Position numbers and translations under genes: made by a program. This document shows positions 1-9,707 of a stretch of DNA of 34,308 nucleotides, piece after piece (within the stretch, counting starts at the first letter, position 1; each line of letters starts with the position of its first letter). The notes under the pieces were generated by a model. It did not search any database. It was not told the origin of the DNA and saw only the letters and a program-made list of their open reading frames with translations. The stretch is taken from the NCBI GenBank assembly GCA_028876365.1, contig JAGWRZ010000073.1:1-34308 (forward strand). Reading direction: 5' to 3'. This DNA comes from Acidobacteriota bacterium (GTDB taxonomy: Bacteria; Actinomycetota; Thermoleophilia; Gaiellales; Gaiellaceae).

Positions 1-460
1 CCTCGGCCGCGGCTCGCTGTGCCTCGTTTTCCCAGTAGATCGCCGACCGGTACTGGGTGCCGACGTCGTTGCCCTGGCGCATGCCCTGCGTGGGATCGTG
101 GTTCTCCCAGAAGAGCCGGAGGATCTCGTCGTAGCTCGTCGCCGTCGGGTCGAAGACGACGAGGACGGCCTCGGTGTGCCCCGTCTGCCCGGAGCAGACC
201 TCCTCGTAGCTCGGATTTCGCGTGATGCCGCCGCTGTAGCCGACGGCGGTCGTGTACACACCGGGCGCCTGCCAGAACACGCGCTCGGCCCCCCAGAAGC
301 AGCCCATGCCGACGACCGCCCGCTCGAGGCCATCGGGGAAGGGCGGGACGAGAGGCGTGCCGAGGACGGCATGCCGGCCGGGCACGCGCATCGGCTCGTC
401 GCGGCCGGGAAGGGCCTCGTCCGGCTCAACCATGCGGGTCGGCTTGGTGAAGAGGAACAC
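1..460 (-). CDS. msrA: Peptide-methionine (S)-S-oxide reductase MsrA, C-terminus truncated by window start
   Basis: Reverse-strand translation gives (V/M)[19 protein letters not shown]...[31 protein letters not shown]...[12 protein letters not shown]...[28 protein letters not shown], with the GCFWG MsrA signature. GTG start at 460. Absent from the ORF track because the stop lies outside the window. Confidence 0.93.
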   Translation of the reverse strand, partial: MFLFTKPTRMVEPDEALPGRDEPMRVPGRHAVLGTPLVPPFPDGLERAVVGMGCFWGAERVFWQAPGVYTTAVGYSGGITRNPSYEEVCSGQTGHTEAVLVVFDPTATSYDEILRLFWENHDPTQGMRQGNDVGTQYRSAIYWENEAQRAAAE

Positions 461-553
461 TGTGTAAAAGAAGGGTACGGATATGGCCGGGTCTGTGTCT
501 GAGTTTTCCCCGAGCGGGTAGCCAGACCCCGGAACCGACCGGAGGGGGACTCT

Positions 554-1732
554 TTGCTGACCATCCGTATCGTCCGCGTCGCTTCGGCGGCGCTCTTCGC
601 CGCGTGCCTCGCCGCCTCGGCCGCCGGGGCCGCCACGCGGTCGACTCAGTCGACGCATCTGCTGATCGGCATCAACGACGAAGCCTTCACGCTGTACGGC
701 GACAACCCGCCTGCGGCGTTCGAGACGCTCCAGTCCCTTCGCACGCAGGTCCTGCGCGTGAACATGTACTGGGGCGGCAACAAGTGGTCGGTCGCGAACA
801 CGAAGCCGGTGAACGCGGCCAACCCGGCCGACCCCGCCTACAACTGGTCGCTGTACGACCGCATCGCAGGCTACGCCTCGACGTCGGGAATCAGCCTCCT
901 GTTCTCCATCGTCGGTACGCCCGCGTGGGCGAACCACGGCGCCGGCCACAATCACGCGCCGACGAACTTCACCGCTCTGCGCCAGTTCGCGCAGGCGGCG
1001 GCGCTGCGCTACAGCGGCAGCTACGTCGACCCCAACGCCGGGACGGGGACGCCCATCCCGCCGGTGAAGATGTGGACGGCGTGGAACGAGCCGAACAACC
1101 CGGTCTTCCTCGCCCCGCAGTACAAGAAGGTCAAGGGCGCGTGGATGGTCTTGAGCGCGTACAACTACGCGCGGATCTGCAACGCGATCTACACGGGCAT
1201 CCACACCGTGCCCGGCGAGAAGGTCGCGTGCGGCGTCACCGATCCGCGCGGCAACGACAACGCAGGATCGAGCCGCGCCTCGGTCGACCCGCTGAGCTTC
1301 CTCATCGCCGCGCACCGGTACGGGATGAAGAAGTTCGACGTCTATGCGCACAACCCGTACGCATCAGCGGGCAACGAGTCGCCGGCTTACGTGCCGAAGG
1401 GGAACGCGAAGCGCCGGATCCAGATGGGGAACATCGGCGTCCTCCTCGCGCTCATCAAGAAGTACTACGGGCCGAAGCACCTGTGGATCACCGAGTACGG
1501 CTACCAGACGAACCCGCCCGACACGACCATCATGGGCGTGAGCTGGGCGAAGCAGGCGGCGTACATCAGGCAGGCGTACGCGATCGCCCGCAAGAACCCG
1601 CGCATCGACATGCTCCTCTGGTTCCTCGTGCGCGACCAGCCCGGGATCGGCGGCTGGCAGTCCGGCCTCGAGACCGTCACGGACATTCACAAGCCGGCGT
1701 GGAACACGTTCCGGAACCTGCCCCGCGGATGA
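554..1732 (+). CDS. Secreted glycoside hydrolase, cellulase-superfamily TIM barrel (GH5/GH39-like)
   Basis: TTG start, N-terminal signal peptide, WNEPN acid/base-type motif, and [11 protein letters not shown] consistent with the nucleophile strand. Confidence 0.7.
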   Translation: MLTIRIVRVASAALFAACLAASAAGAATRSTQSTHLLIGINDEAFTLYGDNPPAAFETLQSLRTQVLRVNMYWGGNKWSVANTKPVNAANPADPAYNWSLYDRIAGYASTSGISLLFSIVGTPAWANHGAGHNHAPTNFTALRQFAQAAALRYSGSYVDPNAGTGTPIPPVKMWTAWNEPNNPVFLAPQYKKVKGAWMVLSAYNYARICNAIYTGIHTVPGEKVACGVTDPRGNDNAGSSRASVDPLSFLIAAHRYGMKKFDVYAHNPYASAGNESPAYVPKGNAKRRIQMGNIGVLLALIKKYYGPKHLWITEYGYQTNPPDTTIMGVSWAKQAAYIRQAYAIARKNPRIDMLLWFLVRDQPGIGGWQSGLETVTDIHKPAWNTFRNLPRG

Positions 1733-1744
1733 CCGCGGGGCAGG
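1717..1744. terminator. Perfect 12-bp inverted repeat with 4-nt loop at the end of the glycoside hydrolase gene
   Basis: CCTGCCCCGCGG-ATGA-CCGCGGGGCAGG. The TGA stop codon (1730-1732) is in the loop. No T-tract. Confidence 0.55.
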
Positions 1745-1756
1745 CCCGCCCGCCAG

Positions 1757-1830
1757 TGGGCCCGCCTGGATTCGAACCAGGGACCAAGGGATTATGAGTC
1801 CCCTGCTCTGACCAGCTGAGCTACGGGCCC
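1757..1830 (-). tRNA. tRNA-Ile2 (CAT anticodon, lysidine type)
   Basis: Reverse complement GGGCCCGTAGCTCAGCTGGTCAGAGCAGGGGACTCATAATCCCTTGGTCCCTGGTTCGAATCCAGGCGGGCCCA. 7-bp acceptor stem, CTCATAA anticodon loop, body resembles ileX-type tRNAs. CCA not encoded. Confidence 0.9.
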
Positions 1831-1858
1831 CGCGCGGATTCTGCACAATAGGGCCGAC

Positions 1859-2311
1859 GTGAAGGTCTTCCAGCACGAGAGAGAGCTCCGGACGGCGGGC
1901 GGGCTCACGGTCACGGACATCACGGAGGACGTCCAGGCCGCGGTGCGCGAGAGCGGGATCGTCGACGGGATCGCCTGCGTCTACTCCCCGCACACGACCT
2001 GCTGCGTCCGGGTGAACGAGCTCGAGGAGGGGTTCCTCGAGGACTTCACGAGCCTGCTCCGCCGGCTCGTCCCGCACGACACCTACTACGCGCACGACGA
2101 CTGGGACCGCCGCACCGAGAACATCTGCCCCGAGGACATGGAGATCGGCAACGGCCATTCGCACTGCATGGCGATGCTCCTCGGGACCGCGGGCGAGTCG
2201 GTCCCCGTGCGCGACGGCGAGCTCCAGCTCGGGACCTGGCAGCGCGTGCTCTTCATCGAGCTCGACCGCGAGCGCGACCGGCGCTGGCTCGTCCAGGTCG
2301 TCGGCTCGTAG
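1859..2311 (+). CDS. YjbQ / UPF0047 family protein (secondary thiamine-phosphate synthase-like)
   Basis: IACVYSPHTTCCVRVNE...HDDWDRRTENICPEDMEIGNGHSHCMAMLLGT...LGTWQRVLFIELD motifs; GTG start. Confidence 0.85.
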   Translation: MKVFQHERELRTAGGLTVTDITEDVQAAVRESGIVDGIACVYSPHTTCCVRVNELEEGFLEDFTSLLRRLVPHDTYYAHDDWDRRTENICPEDMEIGNGHSHCMAMLLGTAGESVPVRDGELQLGTWQRVLFIELDRERDRRWLVQVVGS

Positions 2312-2314
2312 CCC

Positions 2315-3079
2315 TTATTCCGGGGTGACGTAGGCGGCCGTCAGGCCGCCGTCGACGAGGAACGTCGACGCGTTCACGTACGACGACTCGTCGCTCGCGA
2401 GGAAGAGCGCCGCGTTGACGATCTCGCGCGGCTTCGCCATCCGCCCCATCGGCACGTGCACGAGGCGGCGCTCGGCCGCCCCCGGCGTCTCGCTCCAGAT
2501 GCGGAGCAGGAGCGGGGTCTCGACCGGCCCGGGGCAGAGCGCGTTCACGCGCACCCCCTGCCGCGCGAACTGGACGCCCAGCTCGCGGCTCATCGAGAGC
2601 ACGGCGCCCTTCGAGGCCGTGTACGAGATCTGCGACGTCGCGGCGCCGACGATCGCGACGAACGACGCGACGTTGATGACGGAGCCGCCGCCGCGCTCGA
2701 GCAGGTACGGGATCCCGTGCTTGCAGCAGAGGTAGACCCCGCGCGTGTTCACCGCCTGCACGCGCTCCCAGGCCTCGAGCGATGTGTCGAGGATCGAGTC
2801 GTCGTCGGCGGGCGAGATCCCCGCGTTGTTGTACAGGACGTCGATGCCGCCGAAGCGCTCCTTCGCCGCGGCGTACATCGCCTGCACGGAGCTCTCCTCC
2901 GCGACGTTCACCTGCACAGCGAGCCCGCCGACCGCGTCCGCGACCGTGGACGCGGCGCCGAGGTCGACGTCGGCGACGACGACCTGCGCGCCCTCCTCGC
3001 TGAAGAGCTCCGCCGCGTCCGCGCCCATCCCGCCGCCCGCGCCGGTGATGACGCAGACCTTCCCCTCGAGCCGGTTCAT
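2315..3079 (-). CDS. Short-chain dehydrogenase/reductase (SDR) family oxidoreductase
   Basis: MNRLEGKVCVITGAGGGMGADAAELF...NNAGIS...YTASKGAV; the longer track ORF includes upstream read-through. 4-bp overlap with the upstream ALDH gene. Confidence 0.88.
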   Translation of the reverse strand: MNRLEGKVCVITGAGGGMGADAAELFSEEGAQVVVADVDLGAASTVADAVGGLAVQVNVAEESSVQAMYAAAKERFGGIDVLYNNAGISPADDDSILDTSLEAWERVQAVNTRGVYLCCKHGIPYLLERGGGSVINVASFVAIVGAATSQISYTASKGAVLSMSRELGVQFARQGVRVNALCPGPVETPLLLRIWSETPGAAERRLVHVPMGRMAKPREIVNAALFLASDESSYVNASTFLVDGGLTAAYVTPE

Positions 3080-4422
3080 TCGGTGGAGTAGAACACGTTC
3101 TTGACCTCGCTGTAGCCGTCCATCGCCTGCATGCCGAGCTCGCGGCCGAAGCCGCTCTGCTTGAAGCCGCCGAACGGCGTCGAGACGCGCACCGACGAGT
3201 TCGAGTTGATCGAGAGGACGCCGGTCTCGACCGCGCGGGCGACGCGGAGCGCGCGCGCGCCGTCGCGCGTCCAGATCGACCCGGAGAGCCCGTACACGGA
3301 GTCGTTCGCGATGCGCACCGCCTCCGCTTCGTCGGCGAAGGGGATGAGCGCGGCGACGGGGCCGAACACCTCGTCGCGCGCGATGCGGTCGCCGGGGCGC
3401 GCCTCGACGACCGTCGCCGGGTACCAGAAGCCCTTCCCGCCGGGCGCGTCGCCGCGGAAGAGCGGCTCGCCCTCGATGAAGCCCGCGACCGTCTCCCGGT
3501 GCGCCGCCGAGATGAGCGGGCCCATCTCGGTCGCGTCGTCCTCGGTGTCCCCCACCCTGACGCCGCGCGTCGCCTCGACGAGCAGCTCGGCGAACCGGTC
3601 GTAGGCGCTCCGCTCGACGAGGATCCGGGAGCGCGCGCAGCAGTCCTGCCCGGCGTTGTCGAACACCGCGTACGGCGCGGACGCGGCCGCGCGCTCGAGG
3701 TCCGCGTCCGCGAAGACGACGTTCGCCGACTTGCCGCCGAGCTCGAGGGTGACGCGCTTGATCGTTCCGGCCGCGCCGCGCATGACGCTCTGCCCGACCT
3801 CGGTCGAGCCGGTGAAGCCGATCTTCGCCACGTCGGGGTGCTCGATCAGGCGCTGCCCGACGACCGAGCCCTTGCCGGTGACGACGTTCAGAACGCCTTC
3901 CGGGATTCCGGCCTCGAGCGCGAGCTCGGCGAGGCGGAGGACGGAGAGCGGCGTCAGCTCGGCCGGCTTCAGCACGACGGTGTTGCCGCATGCGAGCGCA
4001 GGACCGAGCTTCCACGACGAGATGTTCAGCGGGAAGTTCCACGGGACGATGAGGCCGACGACGCCGAGCGGCTCGCGGAACGTCATGTCGACGCCGCCGG
4101 CGACGGGGATCGTGGCGCCGTAGTGCTTGTCGATCGCGCCCGCATAGAAGTGGAAGACCTGCGCGACCATGCCGACCTCGCCGCGCGCGCCGGAGATCGG
4201 CTTGCCCGCGTTGCGCGACTCGATCCGCGAGAGCTCCTCGTGGTGGTCCTCGACGAGCAGCGCCAGGCGGCGGAGCAGGCGCGCGCGATCGCTCGGGGCC
4301 ACCGCCCGCCATCCCGGGCACGCCGCCTTCGCGCGCGCGACCGCCTCGTCGGTCTCCTCGGCGCTCGCGGCCGGGACCTCGGCGATCGTCTCCTCGGTGG
4401 CGGGATTGAGGACGGCGGTCAT
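3076..4422 (-). CDS. Aldehyde dehydrogenase family protein (PuuC-like by context)
   Basis: VPWNFPLN, FTGSTEVGQ, ELGGKSANVVF, GQDCCA, EVFGPVAAL, PFGGFKQSGFGRELG motifs. ATG at 4422, ATGA overlap with the upstream gene. Confidence 0.93.
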   Translation of the reverse strand: MTAVLNPATEETIAEVPAASAEETDEAVARAKAACPGWRAVAPSDRARLLRRLALLVEDHHEELSRIESRNAGKPISGARGEVGMVAQVFHFYAGAIDKHYGATIPVAGGVDMTFREPLGVVGLIVPWNFPLNISSWKLGPALACGNTVVLKPAELTPLSVLRLAELALEAGIPEGVLNVVTGKGSVVGQRLIEHPDVAKIGFTGSTEVGQSVMRGAAGTIKRVTLELGGKSANVVFADADLERAAASAPYAVFDNAGQDCCARSRILVERSAYDRFAELLVEATRGVRVGDTEDDATEMGPLISAAHRETVAGFIEGEPLFRGDAPGGKGFWYPATVVEARPGDRIARDEVFGPVAALIPFADEAEAVRIANDSVYGLSGSIWTRDGARALRVARAVETGVLSINSNSSVRVSTPFGGFKQSGFGRELGMQAMDGYSEVKNVFYSTE

Positions 4423-5114
4423 CTCTCCTCCCGGTAGCGGGCGGCCTCGGCGACGAGGCTCTCGAAGAGCCGCGCGTCCTCGCCGGCCTCCGGGTGCCAG
4501 AGGACGCCGACGGTGAAGCGGCGGGCAGGAGCCTCCACCGCCTCGAGGAGGCCGTCGTCGGCGCGCGCGGTCTCGACGAGCCCCGGGGCGAGGGTGCGCA
4601 GCCCCTGGTGGTGGTGCGACATCACCGTCGTCCGCTCGCCGAGCATCGCCGCCAGGCGCGTGTTCGGCTCGATGGCGACGCCGTGCTCCACGAACTCGCC
4701 GGGCGGATCGTGGCGGTGCCCCTCGAGATGCTGGTCGAGGTCGCCGCCCATGCCGACGTTCAGCACCTGGATGCCGCGGCAGATGCCGAGCACCGGCATG
4801 TCGCGGTCGAGAGCGGCGCGCAGGAGCGCGAGCTCGGCGTCGTCGCGCATGCGCACGATGCCGAGCGTCTCCGGATGCGCGTCGGCGCCGTACAGCTCGG
4901 GGTCGAGGTCGGAGCCGCCGGTGAAGATGACGCCGTCGAGCGCGTCGAGCGTCTCCTCGACGCCCTCGAGCGAGGGAGGCACGAGCATCGCCCGCCCGCC
5001 GGCGCGCTCGACCGCCCGCACGTAGTCGAACGGGATGAGCGCGGCCTCGAGGGTCCAATACCCCCAGTTCGCCTCCGTCACGTACGTCGTGATCCCGACG
5101 AGCGGCCTAGCCAC
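4419..5114 (-). CDS. Gamma-glutamyl-gamma-aminobutyrate hydrolase family (peptidase C26, PuuD-like)
   Basis: LVGITTYV...FTGGSDLDPELYG...PVLGICRGIQVLNV...GVLWHPE glutamine amidotransferase motifs. Confidence 0.88.
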   Translation of the reverse strand: MARPLVGITTYVTEANWGYWTLEAALIPFDYVRAVERAGGRAMLVPPSLEGVEETLDALDGVIFTGGSDLDPELYGADAHPETLGIVRMRDDAELALLRAALDRDMPVLGICRGIQVLNVGMGGDLDQHLEGHRHDPPGEFVEHGVAIEPNTRLAAMLGERTTVMSHHHQGLRTLAPGLVETARADDGLLEAVEAPARRFTVGVLWHPEAGEDARLFESLVAEAARYREER

Positions 5115-6441
5115 GCTCGAACATCCGCTCCCGCTCGTAGCCGGTCACGACCTTGTCGAAGAGCTCCTGCTCGGTGCGCGCGTAGTTGAGATAGTGCTCG
5201 ACCACATCGGCGCCGAGGATCTCGCGCGCGACCGTGCTCTGCTCGAGCCGTGCGATCGCCTCGCGCAGCGCGTGCGGGAAGCGCTCCGCCTCGGAGACGT
5301 ATGCGTTCCCTTCGAGCGCGGGGCCGAGCGGCAGCTCGTTCTCGATCCCGTACAGGCCGGCGCCGAGAAGCGCGGAGAAGGCGAGGTACGGGTTCGCGTC
5401 CGCGCCCGGGATGCGCGACTCGGCGCGCAGCGACGCGCCGGACCCGACGATGCGGAATCCGCACGTGCGGTTGTCGTATCCCCACGCGAGCGTCGTCGGC
5501 GCCCAGCTCCCGGCGGCGAAGCGCTTGTACGAGTTGATCGTCGGCGCGATGAAGACCGCGAGGTCGGCGGCGTAGGCGATCTGGCCCGCGAGGTAGTGCT
5601 TGAAGACGTCGGACTCGCCGGCGAAGGCTGCCTTCCCGTCCCGCCACAGCGACGAGTGGATGTGGCACGAGGAGCCGATCCAATCGTGCCGCGGCTTCGC
5701 CATGAACGTGACCGAGCACCCGCGCCGGTGGGCGAGCTCCTTGATCCCGGTCTTGTAGACGACGTGGTCGTCGGCGGCCTTGATCGCGTCCGCGAAGCGG
5801 AAGTTGATCTCGTGCTGCCCCGGCCATGCCTCGCCCTTCGACGACTCGACCGCCATCCCCGCCGCCTTCATCGACGTGCGCACCTCGCGCAGGAACGGCT
5901 CGTCGTAGCTCGAGGCGAGCACGTGGTAGTCGAGGATGTACGGCACCGACGGCGTCAGGTCCTCGTAGCGCTTCGCGTGCGCCTCGGCGTACGTCTCGCG
6001 CAGCAGGTAGAACTCGAGCTCGGAGCCGAACATCGGCTCGTAGCCGAGCGCGCGCGCCTTCTCCACCTGCGCTTTCAGCACCTGCCGCGGCGAGGGAGCG
6101 ACGGGCGACCCGTCGAGCCACTCGACGTCGCACTGCACCATCGCCGTCGCCTCGTGCCACGGGATCCGCCGCAGCGTCCCGGCGTCCGGCCTCAGCGCGA
6201 AGTCGCCGTAGCCGCGCTCCCAGCTCGCGATCGCGTAGCCGGGGACGGGGTCCATCTCCATCTCGAGCGCGAGGAGGTAGTTGCACCCCTCCGTGCCGTG
6301 GCCGTGGTCGAGCTGGTCGAGGAAGAACTCGCCGTCGAGGCGTTTTCCCATCAGGCGCCCCTGCATGTCCGTGAACGCGGCGATCACCGTGTCCACGGCG
6401 CCCGCCTCGACGTCGGCCCTCAGCTCATCGACCGTGAGCAT
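5107..6441 (-). CDS. Glutamine synthetase family protein (gamma-glutamylpolyamine synthetase-like, PuuA-like)
   Basis: GSELEFYLL, GQHEINFRFADA, TFMAKPRHDWIGSSCHIHSSLW, NSYKRF, RIPGADANPYLAFSALLGAGLYGIE. Confidence 0.88.
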   Translation of the reverse strand: MLTVDELRADVEAGAVDTVIAAFTDMQGRLMGKRLDGEFFLDQLDHGHGTEGCNYLLALEMEMDPVPGYAIASWERGYGDFALRPDAGTLRRIPWHEATAMVQCDVEWLDGSPVAPSPRQVLKAQVEKARALGYEPMFGSELEFYLLRETYAEAHAKRYEDLTPSVPYILDYHVLASSYDEPFLREVRTSMKAAGMAVESSKGEAWPGQHEINFRFADAIKAADDHVVYKTGIKELAHRRGCSVTFMAKPRHDWIGSSCHIHSSLWRDGKAAFAGESDVFKHYLAGQIAYAADLAVFIAPTINSYKRFAAGSWAPTTLAWGYDNRTCGFRIVGSGASLRAESRIPGADANPYLAFSALLGAGLYGIENELPLGPALEGNAYVSEAERFPHALREAIARLEQSTVAREILGADVVEHYLNYARTEQELFDKVVTGYERERMFERG

Positions 6442-6450
6442 GGGGCGACC

Positions 6451-6903
6451 TTACCGGCTGCGGTCCCCCTTCACATGGCCGATGAGATCCTCGAGCACGG
6501 CGTCCTGGGCGAGCAGGTGCGCCTGGATCTTCTTCGCCTCCTGGAGCACCGCCTCGGCGTCGCGGTAGGTCTCCTCGGCGCGCTTGTCCGACGCGGCCGA
6601 CTGGACGTTCTGGCCGACGATGATGATCGACAGCAGAACGAGCTGGAGGAACGTCTGCGCCACCCAGGCGACGATGACGATGAGCTGTCCCGTGCGCAGC
6701 GCAGCGGGGAGCGAGACGAGCGCGATGGCGGCGAAGAGGTACGCGCACCACATCGTCCCCACGCCTGAGGTGATCTTGAGGGCCAACCACGTGTTGAACC
6801 GGTCGAGGGCGTTCCCGGTCGGGAGCTGGTCGGCGACCTTGGCGGGCTCCCGATCGTGGTGGCGCGCGATGTGCGGATGCGGGACGTACTCGTAGATGGG
6901 CAT
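6451..6903 (-). CDS. Small integral membrane protein, DUF1003-like
   Basis: MPIYEYVPHPHIARHHDREP...LALKITSGVGTMWCAYLFAAIALVSLP...AQTFLQLVLLSIIIVGQNVQSAASDKRAE with two TM segments. Confidence 0.65.
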   Translation of the reverse strand: MPIYEYVPHPHIARHHDREPAKVADQLPTGNALDRFNTWLALKITSGVGTMWCAYLFAAIALVSLPAALRTGQLIVIVAWVAQTFLQLVLLSIIIVGQNVQSAASDKRAEETYRDAEAVLQEAKKIQAHLLAQDAVLEDLIGHVKGDRSR

Positions 6904-6991
6904 GGCGTCGAGGGTAGGCGACCGGTCGGATTGAAAACGTCCGCCTCGGGGCGTAGCGTCGTCGCCAATCGCACGTGTCCAAGGAGGCCGA

Positions 6992-8581
6992 ATGAGCTCG
7001 GTATCGCCGGGGGCCCACGTCGACGACGACGAACGGACCCTGCACAGGCTCGGTTACGCCCAGGTGCTCTTCCGCGAGATGGGGGGATTCTCGAACTTCG
7101 CCATCTCGTTCACGATCATCTCGATCCTCGCCGGCTGCCTGACGTCGTACTTCATCGCGTTCAACGACGGCGGCCCGATCGCAGTGACCTGGGGGTGGCT
7201 CATCGTCGGGTTCTTCGTCATCCTCGTCGCGCTCGGCATGGGCGAGGTCGCGTCGTCGATGCCGACGGCCGGAGCGATCTACTACTGGTCGTCGAAGCTC
7301 GGCTCGCCGGCCTGGGGCTGGTTCACGGGCTGGTTCAACCTCATCGGCCAGATCGGGGTGACCGCCGCGATCAGCTACGGGGCGGCGACCTTCTGGACGG
7401 CGCTCATGAACCTCTGGTTCCCGAGCGTCGGGACCGACACGCACACGATCTTCATCACCTTCAGCGCGATCATGGCCGCGCAGCTCCTGCTCAACCTGAA
7501 CGGCGTGCGGCTGCTCGCCTGGCTCAACTCGCTCTCGGCCTGGTGGCACATGGCCGGCGTCGTCGTGATCGTGTTCGTCCTCGCGATCGTCCCGAACCAC
7601 CACCAGTCGTTCAGCTTCGTCTTCTCGAAGACGCTCAACGCGTCCGGCTTCGGCGGGCACAACTTCTCGAGCCCCGTCTTCTGGTTCGTGTTCGGGATCG
7701 GGCTGCTGATGGCGCAGTACACATACACCGGATACGACGCGTCAGCGCACATGAGCGAGGAGACGCGGAAAGCGTCGCGCTCGGCCGCGCTGGGCGTCGT
7801 CATGTCCGTCGTCATGTCCGTCATCTTCGGCTTCATCCTCCTCGTGGCGGTCACGTTCGCCGTGCCCGACGTGAAGGGGACGATCAACGCGGGCGCCTTC
7901 GACGTGACCTACATCTGGCAGACGTCGCTCGGCAAGCGCTGGGCCGAGTTCCTCCTGTTCATCGTCTGCTGCGCGCAGTTCTACTGCGGGACGGCCTCGG
8001 TCACCGCCGCGTCGCGGATGATGTTCGCGTTCTCCCGCGACGGCGCCGTCCCCGGCGGGAGGCAGCTGTTCCGCAAGGTGAGCCGCATCCATCGCGTTCC
8101 GGTGAACGCCGTCCTCGCCATCTCGGTCCTGTCGTGGGCGCTCATGCTGCCGACGCTCGCGAACGGCGCGATCGGCTACCTCGTCGGCACCTCGATCGCC
8201 GTCATCGGCCTCTACATCGCCTACGGCGTCCCGATCTACCTGCGCTGGCGGGCGGGCGACTCGTTCCAGACGGGCGCCTGGTCGATCGGACGGCACTACA
8301 GATGGGTGAACCCGATCGCGGTGGCGTGGATCGTGCTCATCGTCATCCTGTTCCTCATGCCGACGGTGCCGACCGGGATCCCGTGGCGCTCCGGCTTCAA
8401 CTGGAACGCCGTCAACTACGCGCCGATCACGGTGGGCGGCGTCCTCGTCCTCGTCGGCGTGTGGTGGCTCGTGTCGGCGCGGCGGTGGTTCAAGGGCCCG
8501 GTCGTCGAGGGCACGGAGGAGGAGCTCGAGCGGATCGAGGCCGGCTACGAGTCCGGCGGCGCCGCGCAGCCGGCGACGTAG
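6992..8581 (+). CDS. APC-superfamily amino acid/polyamine/GABA permease
   Basis: ~12 hydrophobic segments; FSNFAISFTIISILAG, MPTAGAIYYWSSKL; AAGGAGG ribosome-binding site before ATG. Confidence 0.87.
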   Translation: MSSVSPGAHVDDDERTLHRLGYAQVLFREMGGFSNFAISFTIISILAGCLTSYFIAFNDGGPIAVTWGWLIVGFFVILVALGMGEVASSMPTAGAIYYWSSKLGSPAWGWFTGWFNLIGQIGVTAAISYGAATFWTALMNLWFPSVGTDTHTIFITFSAIMAAQLLLNLNGVRLLAWLNSLSAWWHMAGVVVIVFVLAIVPNHHQSFSFVFSKTLNASGFGGHNFSSPVFWFVFGIGLLMAQYTYTGYDASAHMSEETRKASRSAALGVVMSVVMSVIFGFILLVAVTFAVPDVKGTINAGAFDVTYIWQTSLGKRWAEFLLFIVCCAQFYCGTASVTAASRMMFAFSRDGAVPGGRQLFRKVSRIHRVPVNAVLAISVLSWALMLPTLANGAIGYLVGTSIAVIGLYIAYGVPIYLRWRAGDSFQTGAWSIGRHYRWVNPIAVAWIVLIVILFLMPTVPTGIPWRSGFNWNAVNYAPITVGGVLVLVGVWWLVSARRWFKGPVVEGTEEELERIEAGYESGGAAQPAT

Positions 8582-8631
8582 TCGCAGAACGTGCTTAAGG
8601 GGATCTCATGCGCCCGCCCTACGGTGGGCGC

Positions 8632-8970
8632 ATGAACCCCTATCCTCCATTTCAGGGCCGGGGCTTCGGCTTCGGCCAGGGCTTCGTCCACGTCCACGAC
8701 CGGCTCGGCGACACGCCGCTGCAGTGGGCGACGTTCGCCCTCGTCCTCCTGATCGCGCTCACCCTCGGCGCGCTCGTCGTCGCCCGCCTCGCCGGCGGCC
8801 CGCCGCGGCGGCACCGCTTCCGCATGCGCGGCGGCAGGCCCGACCCGTTCGAGGTGCTGCGCATGCGGTTCGCGAGCGGCCAGATCAGTCGCGAGGAGTA
8901 CCAGCAGGCCGTGAGCGACCTGGCCGTGGACGCGCCGACCGGGCCGCAGCCCCCTGCACCACCTGCCTAG
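8632..8970 (+). CDS. Small membrane protein with C-terminal SHOCT-like domain
   Basis: One TM segment followed by DPFEVLRMRFASGQISREEYQQAVSDL. ATG at 8632 preferred over 8608 because TACGGT sits 6 nt upstream (leaderless pattern). Confidence 0.6.
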   Translation: MNPYPPFQGRGFGFGQGFVHVHDRLGDTPLQWATFALVLLIALTLGALVVARLAGGPPRRHRFRMRGGRPDPFEVLRMRFASGQISREEYQQAVSDLAVDAPTGPQPPAPPA

Positions 8971-9034
8971 CGGAGTGGCGCTCGCCAACAAGCCGCGACA
9001 CAGCCGTTATTTCGCCAAGCCCTCCTACCAGCGG

Positions 9035-9679
9035 TCAGTGGCCGTTGCTCGAGAAGTGCATGTAGTCCTTCGTCGAGCCGTACCAGGATCCGCCCCACCC
9101 CCAGCCGACCGAGGCGAACGCGGAGACGACGGCAGGCGTGACCATGCCCTTCCGCAGCGGCGTGCGCTTCATGAACGAGACCGAGACCTTGTCCCGCGCC
9201 TGGCCGCACCCGACGTAGGGATTCTCGATCGGGTTGACGTCGATCGCGTCCCCATAGGCGTGCATCGACCAGGTGCCGGTCGTCGCCTTGTTGCCGTTGC
9301 ACGGTGAGGCGGCGGCCTGCCGGCAGGAGAAGACGTACGTCACGTCGAGGTCCTTCGGCCACGCGCTCACGGGGCCGTACGCATCGCTCAGCTGCATGTG
9401 GTGGATCTCGTAGTGCATGGCGTAGAACTTCCGGAAGACGGTGGTGAGCGGGGCGACCGCGTTCGCATTCATGACGAGCTGGCCCGTGTGCACCCGGCCG
9501 TCCCAGCCCCAGTAGCTCAGGGTGAGAAGCCGCAGGCCCGAGAACGGGACCGGGCACTTCGAGCTCCAGTGGTCGCTCGCGACGAGCTCGTGCTTCGCGA
9601 GCGGCGTGAGCGGCTGGGCGGTGGCGTGGAACGCCTGCGCGGAGAGGGCGGCGAGAACGGCGGCGACGACGAAGCGCAC
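9035..9679 (-). CDS. Secreted M15-family metallopeptidase (M15C-like)
   Basis: Signal peptide; SMHAYGDAIDVNPIENPY and DYMHFSSNGH zinc-ligand motifs; GTG start. Confidence 0.75.
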   Translation of the reverse strand: MRFVVAAVLAALSAQAFHATAQPLTPLAKHELVASDHWSSKCPVPFSGLRLLTLSYWGWDGRVHTGQLVMNANAVAPLTTVFRKFYAMHYEIHHMQLSDAYGPVSAWPKDLDVTYVFSCRQAAASPCNGNKATTGTWSMHAYGDAIDVNPIENPYVGCGQARDKVSVSFMKRTPLRKGMVTPAVVSAFASVGWGWGGSWYGSTKDYMHFSSNGH

Positions 9680-9707
9680 GCATCAAGTGTGCCCTGGATC
9701 GGGAAAG

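Noticed and set aside
3076-5058. 660-aa ORF starting far upstream of the ALDH
   Set aside because: The upstream portion is an out-of-frame reading of the amidotransferase gene; ALDH starts at ATG 4422.
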